6,037 bases of DNA from an uncultured Oscillochloris sp. (lineage in GTDB: Bacteria > Chloroflexota > Chloroflexia > Chloroflexales > Chloroflexaceae), in the NCBI GenBank assembly GCA_903877945.1, contig CAIRFY010000438.1:1-6037 (forward strand), read 5' to 3'. The notes beneath the pieces are model-generated. The model saw only the letters and a program-made list of their open reading frames with translations, did not search any database and was not told where the DNA came from. Shown in pieces: positions 1-6,021 of this stretch. Position 1 is the stretch's first letter. Each line of letters starts with the position of its first letter. The position numbers and the translations under genes are program-made.

Positions 1-55
1 GGCGATGAGGCGATACGGAGCGCCTCACCGCGTCATCGTTTCATCGCTGAACTGT
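1..55. repeat. Right-hand tail of a dispersed 8-bp-unit repeat element (copy A, cut by window edge)
   Basis: The stretch begins with GCGATGAG-type 8-mers, turns around a short loop, and continues with the complementary orientation, ending in AACTGT at 50-55. GCGATGAGGCG (2-12) can pair with CGCCTCACCGC (21-31) with one mismatch and an 8-nt loop. Positions 22-55 align without gaps to 2041-2074 of the complete element downstream. The shared parts include GCGTCATC (30-37 against 2049-2056) and the terminal AACTGT, and similarity continues a few bases further to GCTG. I infer this is the end of a second, diverged copy whose main array lies outside the window. No coding function is evident. Confidence 0.6.
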
Positions 56-115
56 CACGCTGGATTGAACCATCCCTAAGACAAGGTTCAGATCTGGTAA
101 TTCTAATTTTACAAT

Positions 116-174
116 TGTAGCGCGGGCTTCCCGCATGCGGTGGTACTCCTGACCGCCTGGAAGGCGGCGCTACA
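116..174. repeat. REP-like imperfect palindrome
   Basis: The 16-base left arm (116-131, TGTAGCGCGGGCTTCC) and right arm (159-174, GGAAGGCGGCGCTACA) are complementary at 14 of 16 positions. Between them lies a separate perfect 10-bp palindrome, CCGCATGCGG (131-140). Sequences beginning TGTAGCGC with such arms resemble the dispersed extragenic palindromes I associate with Chloroflexota genomes, but that link is from memory and unverified. It lies 195 bp upstream of the kinase start and probably does not encode anything. Confidence 0.55.
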
Positions 175-200
175 TTCGAATCCGCTTTCCAGGCGGTCAG
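149..200. repeat. 14-bp perfect inverted repeat overlapping the REP-like palindrome
   Basis: CTGACCGCCTGGAA (149-162) is repeated in exact inverted form as TTCCAGGCGGTCAG (187-200) across a 24-nt spacer. The left arm overlaps the right arm of the 116-174 palindrome, so this DNA can adopt two mutually exclusive hairpins. No T-run follows, so it does not look like a simple intrinsic terminator. Confidence 0.6.
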
Positions 201-368
201 TTTTGGCGAAGGTATTGGTTTTTCCAGATATGTTATTATGCTCCACGGGGGTTATGAGGGTCAGTGCTGGATTCTGGTGTGAAACGCATCAAGACGCCAT
301 GAAGCGACCTTGTACCTCGCTTGGTACGCGATAATAATAACAAATGTTCTGTCTCTCCGTGACCAACA
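201..368. other. Kinase upstream region, no clear gene
   Basis: I see no convincing gene here. A short open frame crosses 140-334, but it runs through the palindromic repeats and has no recognisable protein features. An AT-rich patch (332-341, TAATAATAAC) lies about 30 bp before the kinase start. It is preceded by TTGTAC (310-315) at a 16-bp spacing and by a small GTACC/GGTAC inverted repeat (312-316 and 323-327). This could be a kinase promoter or operator, but the match to sigma-70 hexamers is poor. No Shine-Dalgarno sequence is visible before the ATG. Confidence 0.3.
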
Positions 369-1793
369 ATGCTCACACCAAACACCATTATCCTCCAGCG
401 CTACCAAGTGATCCGTATGGTAGGCCAGGGTGGCATGGGTGCCGTCTACGAGGCAACGGATCTGCGGCTACGCACCACCGTCGCGCTCAAACAGACCCTG
501 GTGAGCGGTGATCAGCTCAGTCGGGCCTTCGAGCGTGAGGCCCAGATCCTGGCCGGGCTGCGTCACCCCGCTCTACCCAAGGTCATTGACCATTTTATGG
601 ACGAGGGCGGGCAGTTCCTGGTGATGGAGTACATCCCCGGCGAGGATCTCGCGACACTGCTTGATCACAACGGTGGCCCGTTCCCTCTCGCTCAGGTGCT
701 GGGCTGGGCCGACCAAATTCTCGCCGCGCTGGAGTATCTGCATAGCCAACGTTCACCGATCATCCACCGCGACATCAAGCCGCAGAACCTCAAGCTGATG
801 CCTGACGGCCAGATCATCCTGCTCGACTTTGGGCTGGCCAAAGGGTTGCGCGGGCCAAGTGCGGCGGTGACGACCGCAGGGCGTAGTCTATTTGCCTTCA
901 CGCTCCAGTACGCCCCGCCCGAGCAGATGCAGGGAAGCACCACCGGCCCCTACAGCGACATTTACTCCCTGGCGGCCACGCTGCACGCCCTGTTGACCGG
1001 AAAGCCCCCGGTGGATGCGATAACTCGGGCGACAAACTTGGCGGTTCAGCGGCCCGATCCGCAGCCCGGCACTCACGAGTTAAACCCGCATGTGCCTGCG
1101 GCGGTAGGGGCCGTACTGCTGCGCGCGATGGCCCTCAACCTGAGCGACCGCTACGCGAGCGCCTTCGATCTGCGCAGCGCCTTGCATGCGGCGGCCCAGG
1201 CCAGCGCACCAGGCCCGACTCCTGAGGTTCAGCCCCGTCCTGGCCGACCTGCTTGGATAATCCCCGCTATCGGCGGTGGCGGTGCCCTCGCCCTGGCTCT
1301 CGCGGTGGGTGTTGGGATGGCGATAGGCGGCGTGCGAGCGCCTGCGGATTCCCTTGCCACCGCAACCACACGTGGAGCCGTTACTTTGGGGCCGGTTTCG
1401 ACGACGATGCTGAGCGTTCCGGCATTGGGCTCCCCCACACCAACAAAAGAGCCAACGCTAACTCCCGTCAAACCGACAAGCAGCCCGACATTGACCACGC
1501 CCCCTGCAACGCCCACGCCGACGCCGACAAACACGCCGAGGCCACGGCCAACGCGGGCACGTGTGCTGCCAACCAGGCCACCAGCGACTGCGGTGCCAGA
1601 GCCGTCACCGACAGAGACACTGTTGCCTACATCCACGATGGAGCCAGCATCACCAACGTGGGAACCGCCGACACCGACAGAGATACCACCGACTGAGGTG
1701 GCAACGGCAACACCGACAAATAAGCCGTCATCACATCCGAAGCCGAAGCCGCCAGATCCGAAGCCGCCTAAGAGTGAACCCTCCTATCCTTAA
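369..1793 (+). CDS. Membrane-anchored PknB-type serine/threonine protein kinase with Pro/Thr-rich tail
   Basis: This 474-residue protein is predicted to phosphorylate Ser/Thr residues of unknown cytoplasmic targets. The kinase domain spans about residues 12-273 and carries all core motifs: glycine loop GQGGMG (19-24), ATP-binding Lys41 in VALK, Glu57 of helix C, catalytic loop HRDIKPQN (133-140), DFG (153-155), APPE in place of APE (182-185), Asp197 in SDIYSLA, and Arg261. An active enzyme is therefore likely. One hydrophobic segment (about 296-321) follows a Pro-rich linker. The remaining 150 residues are Pro/Thr-rich low complexity ending in Lys/Pro repeats, presumably outside the membrane. 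No PASTA or other folded sensor domain is visible. The ATG at 369 places the start just before the domain, as in relatives, but has no obvious ribosome binding site. The gene stands alone and converges with hypF. The kinase assignment is secure; its partners are unknown. Confidence 0.95.
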   Translation: MLTPNTIILQRYQVIRMVGQGGMGAVYEATDLRLRTTVALKQTLVSGDQLSRAFEREAQILAGLRHPALPKVIDHFMDEGGQFLVMEYIPGEDLATLLDHNGGPFPLAQVLGWADQILAALEYLHSQRSPIIHRDIKPQNLKLMPDGQIILLDFGLAKGLRGPSAAVTTAGRSLFAFTLQYAPPEQMQGSTTGPYSDIYSLAATLHALLTGKPPVDAITRATNLAVQRPDPQPGTHELNPHVPAAVGAVLLRAMALNLSDRYASAFDLRSALHAAAQASAPGPTPEVQPRPGRPAWIIPAIGGGGALALALAVGVGMAIGGVRAPADSLATATTRGAVTLGPVSTTMLSVPALGSPTPTKEPTLTPVKPTSSPTLTTPPATPTPTPTNTPRPRPTRARVLPTRPPATAVPEPSPTETLLPTSTMEPASPTWEPPTPTEIPPTEVATATPTNKPSSHPKPKPPDPKPPKSEPSYP

Positions 1794-1798
1794 ACTTC

Positions 1799-1814
1799 TG
1801 AGAAGCTGTCTGAA
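1799..1814 (+). repeat. 16-bp direct repeat, left copy
   Basis: TGAGAAGCTGTCTGAA begins six bases after the kinase stop codon and recurs exactly at 2088-2103. Its last base overlaps the first base of the terminal inverted repeat of the 8-bp array element. It could be a target duplication, part of a longer dispersed repeat, or an old insertion-sequence end; the sequence alone does not decide. Confidence 0.6.
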
Positions 1815-2074
1815 CAGTTTGGCGAGGAGGCGAGGAGGCGAGGAGGCGAGGAGGCGAGGTGGCGAGGAGGCGATGGGGCGAGGAGGCGATGGGGCGAGGA
1901 GGCGAGGAGGCGAGGAGGCGAGGAGGCGAGGAGGCGAGGACGCGAGGACGCGAGGAGGTGAGGACGCGAGGAGGTGAGGAGGCGAGGAGGCGAGGAGGCG
2001 AGGTGGCGAGGAGGCGAGGTGGCGAGGAGGCGAGGCTACCGCATCCTCGCGTCATCGCGTCCCCGCCAAACTGT
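1814..2074. repeat. Complete dispersed repeat element (copy B) with terminal inverted repeats
   Basis: The 11-bp ends ACAGTTTGGCG (1814-1824) and CGCCAAACTGT (2064-2074) are perfect inverted repeats. They enclose a tandem array of an 8-bp unit and a short inverted-unit tail, 261 bp in total. The tail (2043-2066) reads, on the - strand, as GCGGGGAC, GCGATGAC, GCGAGGAT, keeping the 8-bp phase but in opposite orientation to the array. A hairpin can form around the turn, with GCGAGG (2030-2035) pairing with CCTCGC (2045-2050). No transposase is encoded, so if mobile it would be non-autonomous. It fills most of the 364-bp gap between the convergent kinase and hypF genes. A structural or terminator role is possible but not shown. 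Confidence 0.65.
1822..2037 (+). repeat. Tandem array of 27 phased 8-bp units (GCGAGGAG and variants)
   Basis: Reading in steps of eight from 1822 gives 27 consecutive units with no insertion or deletion. Most are GCGAGGAG. Variants are GCGAGGTG (units 5, 23, 25), GCGATGGG (7, 9), GCGAGGAC (15, 16), GTGAGGAC (18), GTGAGGAG (20) and a terminal GCGAGGCT (27). Variants tend to alternate with the consensus, which suggests growth partly by 16-bp blocks. The + strand is strongly purine-biased. Because eight is not a multiple of three, every frame reads through as Arg/Gly/Glu/Ala octapeptides, which creates long spurious open frames on both strands. Confidence 0.92.
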
Positions 2075-2087
2075 AAAGCTGTTCTGA

Positions 2088-2103
2088 TGAGAAGCTGTCT
2101 GAA
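2088..2103 (+). repeat. 16-bp direct repeat, right copy
   Basis: This is the exact second copy of TGAGAAGCTGTCTGAA, 13 bp outside the right end of the array element and 55 bp beyond the hypF stop codon. A partial echo, AGCTGTTCTGA (2078-2088), lies directly upstream. Confidence 0.6.
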
Positions 2104-2157
2104 AAGGCAATATCGCAAAAGTCGCCCGGTGCGTTGCGCCTTCAGTCGTCCGCACCA

Positions 2158-4524
2158 TCACATCAGCGCCTGCGCTGCTGCGATCTGGCCGAAGCTCACC
2201 CCCCCGTCATTCATCGGTACCAGCCGGGGCAGGAGCGCACACCGACCGGCGGCAGTAAGTTGTTTGATCGCACCCTCGGCGAGCAGGCGGTTCTGGAAAC
2301 AGCCACCGCTGAGTGCCACCTGCGCGACGCCTAGGTCAGCAGCGACAGCGACCATAGCGGCGACGGCACCGTTGTGGAAACGGGCGGCGATCCGCTCTCG
2401 CCCCACCCCGCGTGACATGTCGGCCAGTACGTCGGCGATAGCTGGACGCCAATCCACCAGCAATGGCGCAGCGATACAGGTCACGCCGCCAGCGGGCGTG
2501 GGCGGAGCAGTAGGCTCTGCACGGATGAGGGTGAAGGGATAGGCTCCCGTCTCGTGCGGGTCAGCCAGATACTCCAGTTCCATTGCGGCCTGACCCTCGA
2601 ATGTCACCCGCTGGCGCACGCCAAGCAGGGCGGCCACCCCATCAAAGAGCCGACCGGCGCTGGTGGTGGGCAGGCTGTTGATGCCGCCCGCGATCATACG
2701 GGCCAAAATGCGGCGCTGGCCCTGATCAAACATCTGCAGGGGTGGCAGGTCTTCCCTATTCAGCGCATCGGGGCCGTACAGCTCCCAGAGCAGGGCGATG
2801 GCCACGCGGGACGGCTCGCGCACGGCGGCGTCGCCCCCCGGTAGGCGGAAGGGCCGCAGGTGGGCCACGCGCACGCTGCCAGCGGCGTCGCCCAGCAGGA
2901 ACTCGCCACCCCAGATCGTGCCATCCGTCCCGTAGCCAGTGCCATCCCAGATCACACCAAGAGCCGGGCCAGCGGCGGCATGTTCAGCCAGACAGGCGGC
3001 AAAGTGGGCGTGGTGGTGCTGCACCGCCAGCCTCGGCGCGGGCGGGGCCAGCCCGGCCTCGCGGGCGTAGCGCGTGCTAACATAATCCGGGTGCAGGTCG
3101 TGGGCCACCAGAGTCGGCGTTGCCGCGTAGAGCCGCAGGAAATCGGCAATCACCCGCGTGAAGGCGGCCACCGCCTCGGCGGTACTCAGGTCGCCGATGT
3201 GCGGGGAGATAAACGCATGGCGTCCGATGCTGAGGGCGATGGTGTTTTTTAGCTGGGGGCCAACGGCGAGGATGCAGGGTGTGGCGGCGGGGAGGGCCAC
3301 GGGCAAGGGCGCGTAGCCACGAGCGCGGCGCAGCAAACGCGGGGCACCGGCCATGATCACGGCGACACTGTCGTCGATGTGGCGTTCGATTGGCCGGTTG
3401 TGCTCCAGAAAGGCGTCGGCGATCTGGCCGAGGCGGCGGCGGGACTCGTCCTCGCTGATGCAGATCGGCTCGTCGCTCAGGTTGCCGCTGGTGGCGACGA
3501 GTGGGAAGTCCACTGCACGTAGCAGCAGGTGGTGCAGCGGCGAACACGGCAGCATCACGCCGAGGTATGGGCTGTCGGGGGCCACCTCGGGCGCGATAGA
3601 GAAGATGCCACCGGCGCGGCGGGGCAGCAGCACAATCGGTGCCTCCGCCGAACCGAGCAGTGCCGCCGCCGCCTCGTCCAGCAGCACCACCTCGGCGGCT
3701 TGGGCCAGATCGCGGACAATCAGGGCCAGCGGCTTATCGGGGCGAGCCTTGCGGGCGCGCAGCCGCGCCACGGTCGCGGAGTCGCACGCGTCGGCCATCA
3801 ACTGATAACCGCCGATGCCCTTGACCGCGACAACCGCGCCCTGGCGCAGGGCGGCGACCGCAGCGGCCAGGGCTGGCTCTACAAGATGGCCCGGTAGGGC
3901 TGAGTCAGCGATTTGTGGCTGTCCGGTGCCCTCCGGAACCCAGAACACCAGCCGAGGCCCGCATACGGGGCAGGCATTTGGCTGGGCGTGGAAACGGCGA
4001 TCAACGGGGTCGCCGTACTCCGTACCGCAAGCGGTGCAGAGTGCAAAGCCACGCATGGTAGTATTCGACCGATCATAGGGCAGCGCGGCGATGATCGAGA
4101 AGCGCGGCCCGCAGGCGGTACAGTTCGTGAAGGCGTAGCCGTAGCGACGGTTTGTGCTATCGAGTGTCTCGGCAAGACACGCGGGGCAAGTGGCGATGTC
4201 GGGCAGAATGAGGGTGGTGCGGGCACCGTCGCCGTCGCTGAGGCGGATCGAAAAACCGTGGTGTCCGTGGGGCGCACCCCAGGCCACCTCCACCTCCGCA
4301 ATGATCGCTCGTGGGGGCGCATCTTCGCGCAGGCGGCGCAGAAAGGAGTCCAGGTCGGCAGGATCGCCATCGAGATCTATCGTCACGCCACCGGGGCCAT
4401 TCAGCACCCAGCCGAACAGGCCCAACTCGTGGGCGAGCCGGTAGACAAAGGGGCGGAATCCGACGCCTTGCACCGCGCCGCGCACAATGATGCGCAACCC
4501 AGCCCTGGGTGAAGCTGTGGGCAT
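2158..4524 (-). CDS. hypF: Carbamoyltransferase HypF, [NiFe]-hydrogenase maturation
   Basis: HypF uses carbamoyl phosphate and ATP to form carbamoyl-adenylate and passes the carbamoyl group to the C-terminal cysteine of HypE. This is the first step in making the cyanide ligands of the [NiFe] site; it is cytoplasmic. From the ATG at 4524 the protein has 788 residues, close to the usual size (about 750-800). Domains in order: acylphosphatase with GAVQGVGFRPF (16-26, catalytic Arg24) and Asn42; two C4 zinc fingers at C113/116/135/138 and C163/166/185/188, with the family spacing of 18, 24 and 18 residues between pairs; a YrdC-like domain (about 216-405) with KARPDKPLAL and SGNLSDEP; and a Kae1-like domain with VQHHHAH (501-507), DGTGYGTDG (527-535) and SGGCFQN (739-745). 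All key residues are present. An in-frame TTG at 4626 would add 34 non-conserved residues. A GTG at 4533 sits closer to a weak AGAGAG site and is a plausible alternative start. No other hyp gene lies in the window. Confidence 0.96.
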   Translation of the reverse strand: MPTASPRAGLRIIVRGAVQGVGFRPFVYRLAHELGLFGWVLNGPGGVTIDLDGDPADLDSFLRRLREDAPPRAIIAEVEVAWGAPHGHHGFSIRLSDGDGARTTLILPDIATCPACLAETLDSTNRRYGYAFTNCTACGPRFSIIAALPYDRSNTTMRGFALCTACGTEYGDPVDRRFHAQPNACPVCGPRLVFWVPEGTGQPQIADSALPGHLVEPALAAAVAALRQGAVVAVKGIGGYQLMADACDSATVARLRARKARPDKPLALIVRDLAQAAEVVLLDEAAAALLGSAEAPIVLLPRRAGGIFSIAPEVAPDSPYLGVMLPCSPLHHLLLRAVDFPLVATSGNLSDEPICISEDESRRRLGQIADAFLEHNRPIERHIDDSVAVIMAGAPRLLRRARGYAPLPVALPAATPCILAVGPQLKNTIALSIGRHAFISPHIGDLSTAEAVAAFTRVIADFLRLYAATPTLVAHDLHPDYVSTRYAREAGLAPPAPRLAVQHHHAHFAACLAEHAAAGPALGVIWDGTGYGTDGTIWGGEFLLGDAAGSVRVAHLRPFRLPGGDAAVREPSRVAIALLWELYGPDALNREDLPPLQMFDQGQRRILARMIAGGINSLPTTSAGRLFDGVAALLGVRQRVTFEGQAAMELEYLADPHETGAYPFTLIRAEPTAPPTPAGGVTCIAAPLLVDWRPAIADVLADMSRGVGRERIAARFHNGAVAAMVAVAADLGVAQVALSGGCFQNRLLAEGAIKQLTAAGRCALLPRLVPMNDGGVSFGQIAAAQALM

Positions 4525-4647
4525 AGCGGGCACATCGCTCTCTTGCGCGAGGTTTCTGTCTTCCCGGATGTTCCTATGGTACCACACAAAGAAGGCAACA
4601 GCCCTGATCTCGTAGGGCGTGAGCAACGTCGTGTGATTGTCGGGCAG

Positions 4648-4700
4648 CCCTCACCCCCCAGCCCCCTCTCCCCGTGAGGGAGAGGGGCAGGGGGTGAGGG
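4648..4700. repeat. GC-rich imperfect palindrome between the HD-GYP gene and hypF
   Basis: The left arm (4648-4673, C-rich) and the right arm (4678-4700, G-rich) pair as two blocks: CCCTCACCCCC with GGGGGTGAGGG, and CCCCTCTCCC with GGGAGAGGGG, around a small central bulge and a tight loop. On the - strand it falls about 30 bp past the HD-GYP stop codon, so its transcript could form a strong stem. There is no T-run, so it could act as a weak terminator or a processing barrier. CCCTCACCCC...CCCTCTCCC sequences are, from memory, common dispersed repeats in Chloroflexota and cyanobacteria. Confidence 0.65.
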
Positions 4701-4729
4701 TGACTTTGCATCAGCCCTGCCTGATCTCG

Positions 4730-5911
4730 CTACACCTCTCCTGACCACACACCGATATTGGCCAAAAAAACCTTCACCACCACCGGATCGAAGTGAACCC
4801 CCGCGTGATCAGCGATATAGGCGCGGGCCTTGCTGGACGACCAGGCTGTGCGGTAGGGACGATCATTTGTCAGCGCGTCCCATACATCCACCACGGCAAA
4901 AATCCGGGCCGGGAACGGGATCTGCTCGCCGCTCAGACCGGCTGGGTAGCCCTTGCCGTCCCATCGCTCATGGTGCGAGATCGGGATGGCGAGCGCCGAT
5001 GTGAGGAACGCAATGTCGTGCAGCAGTTCATAGGAGTAGACCGGGTGCATCCGCATCAGATCCCACTCGGCATCGGTAAGCGGCCCAGGCTTGTGCAGGA
5101 TCGTGTCAGGCACACCCATCTTGCCAATGTCGTGGAGCAGCGCCCCGCGCCGGATGTGGACGATCTCCGCTTCGGCAATACCCATTGCTCTCGCGAGATG
5201 TACCGTCAGGTCGGTGACGCGCTGGCTATGCCCGTTCGTCTCTTTATCGCGTAGGTCGAGAGCCTGGGACCACCCGGCAATCGTGGCGTCATAGGCATCC
5301 GCGAGAGCTTGGTTCGCCGCCTGAAGCTCACGCTCGTGGTTTCGGCGCTCACTCACATCCTGTTTGATCGCGATAAAGCGGATGATCTCGCCAGATGGGT
5401 TGCATACCGGGGTGATCGTCTGCTCCTCATCGTACAGGCTGTCATCCTTGCGGCGGTTCACCATTATGCCACGCCAGACCTGCCCAGAGAGGATCGTTGT
5501 CCAGAGCTGCTGATAAAACGCTTGATCGTGTACCCCCGAGCGCAGGAGGCGCGTGTGAGCGCCCACGGACTCACTATGAGTGTAGCCGGTGAGGCTGGTG
5601 AACGCCGGATTGACCCACTCAATTACGCCATTAATGTCAGAGATCACGATAGCGTTTGCGGTCGCCTCTAAGGCCGAGCTGCGGATGTGCAGGTTGCTCT
5701 CGGTGCGCCAGAGCAAGATAAAGAGGAGAACTCCCGTCACTGTGACAAAAAAAAGTCCTTTAATGGTACTAAGTATGCTGAAAGAAGCAACATCGGAGGA
5801 AGATCTGAATGAGGCGATCATATCACTCACGATGATCCATATCGTAGCAGTGACAATGTAGATAGCGGTGATTCGGACTGCGAAGCGGTCTCTCCTGGGA
5901 TCGTTCCCCAT
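4730..5911 (-). CDS. Membrane PAS/HD-GYP domain protein, probable cyclic-di-GMP phosphodiesterase
   Basis: This 393-residue protein is predicted to hydrolyse cyclic-di-GMP, a second messenger controlling motility and surface growth. Two membrane segments (about 11-30 and 47-68), joined by a short loop, form a minimal anchor with no sizeable external sensor. A PAS domain with PAC tail follows (about 77-190, from NAIVISDINGVIEWVNPAF to IAIKQDVSERR), then a short helical linker (190-215). The HD-GYP domain (about 216-390) retains His228, HD at 260-261 with Lys264, His289, HHERWDGKGYP (313-323) and Asp344 in DVWDALTNDRPYR, so the metal site looks intact. The PAS domain suggests sensing of a cytoplasmic signal or cofactor, but no ligand can be named. 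The ATG at 5911 has a weak AGAG ribosome-binding match about seven bases upstream. It is followed by hypF on the same strand, 205 bp downstream and beyond a palindromic repeat. The domain assignment is secure; catalytic specificity is inferred from the family. Confidence 0.92.
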   Translation of the reverse strand: MGNDPRRDRFAVRITAIYIVTATIWIIVSDMIASFRSSSDVASFSILSTIKGLFFVTVTGVLLFILLWRTESNLHIRSSALEATANAIVISDINGVIEWVNPAFTSLTGYTHSESVGAHTRLLRSGVHDQAFYQQLWTTILSGQVWRGIMVNRRKDDSLYDEEQTITPVCNPSGEIIRFIAIKQDVSERRNHERELQAANQALADAYDATIAGWSQALDLRDKETNGHSQRVTDLTVHLARAMGIAEAEIVHIRRGALLHDIGKMGVPDTILHKPGPLTDAEWDLMRMHPVYSYELLHDIAFLTSALAIPISHHERWDGKGYPAGLSGEQIPFPARIFAVVDVWDALTNDRPYRTAWSSSKARAYIADHAGVHFDPVVVKVFLANIGVWSGEV

Positions 5912-5935
5912 GACGATCTCTATTCTAACGCGAGC

Positions 5936-5964
5936 ATCTTATGGCCGACGCGCTATTGTAACAA
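5936..5964 (-). promoter_or_regulatory. Candidate sigma-70-like promoter for the HD-GYP gene
   Basis: On the - strand TTGTTA (5959-5964) and TAAGAT (5936-5941) are separated by 17 bp. Each matches its consensus hexamer at four of six positions. The -10 lies 24 bp before the ATG at 5911, leaving a short leader. The -35 is part of the small palindrome TTGTTACAA. This is a pattern match only. Confidence 0.3.
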
Positions 5965-6000
5965 GTTCTCTTGTGGGATGTGTCGAATAAGCCAGCCTTG

Positions 6001-6021
6001 CCCCCTGCCCCTCTCCCTCAC
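6001..6021. repeat. Partial copy of the GC-rich palindrome near the window end
   Basis: These 21 bases match exactly the reverse complement of 4674-4694, which covers the loop side and G-rich right arm of the palindrome at 4648-4700. The match ends on both sides, and the next bases (6022-6037) show no pairing arm inside the window. The two copies therefore flank the HD-GYP gene. No gene is visible between 5912 and 6037. Confidence 0.6.

Noticed and set aside
62..94. Inverted repeat TGAACC/GGTTCA as terminator or operator
   Set aside because: A 6-bp stem with a 13-nt loop and no supporting context is within chance expectation.
140..334. Small + strand gene upstream of the kinase
   Set aside because: The frame passes through palindromic repeats, lacks a ribosome binding site and shows no recognisable protein.
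1794..1824. Intrinsic terminator for the kinase gene
   Set aside because: Only a 4-bp stem (CTTC-TGA-GAAG, 1796-1806) is present, with no following T-run.
1822..2037. CRISPR array
   Set aside because: Units are 8 bp and contiguous, with no spacers and no cas genes nearby.
1768..2118. Open frame on the - strand encoding SSPPRLLA repeats
   Set aside because: It is the antisense reading of the same array, has no domain or start signal, and overlaps the kinase 3' end.
1859..2542. Long open frame on the + strand starting in the 8-bp array, encoding Arg/Gly/Glu repeats
   Set aside because: The repeat is open in all frames because of its composition. The frame then runs antisense through the 3' end of hypF with no recognisable protein features.
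2253..4500. Several long + strand frames opposite hypF
   Set aside because: They are GC-rich shadow frames of hypF, which has full-length family motifs on the - strand.
4525..4626. N-terminal extension of HypF from a TTG start
   Set aside because: The added 34 residues lie before the normal acylphosphatase start, have no family similarity that I can see, and the TTG has no ribosome binding site.
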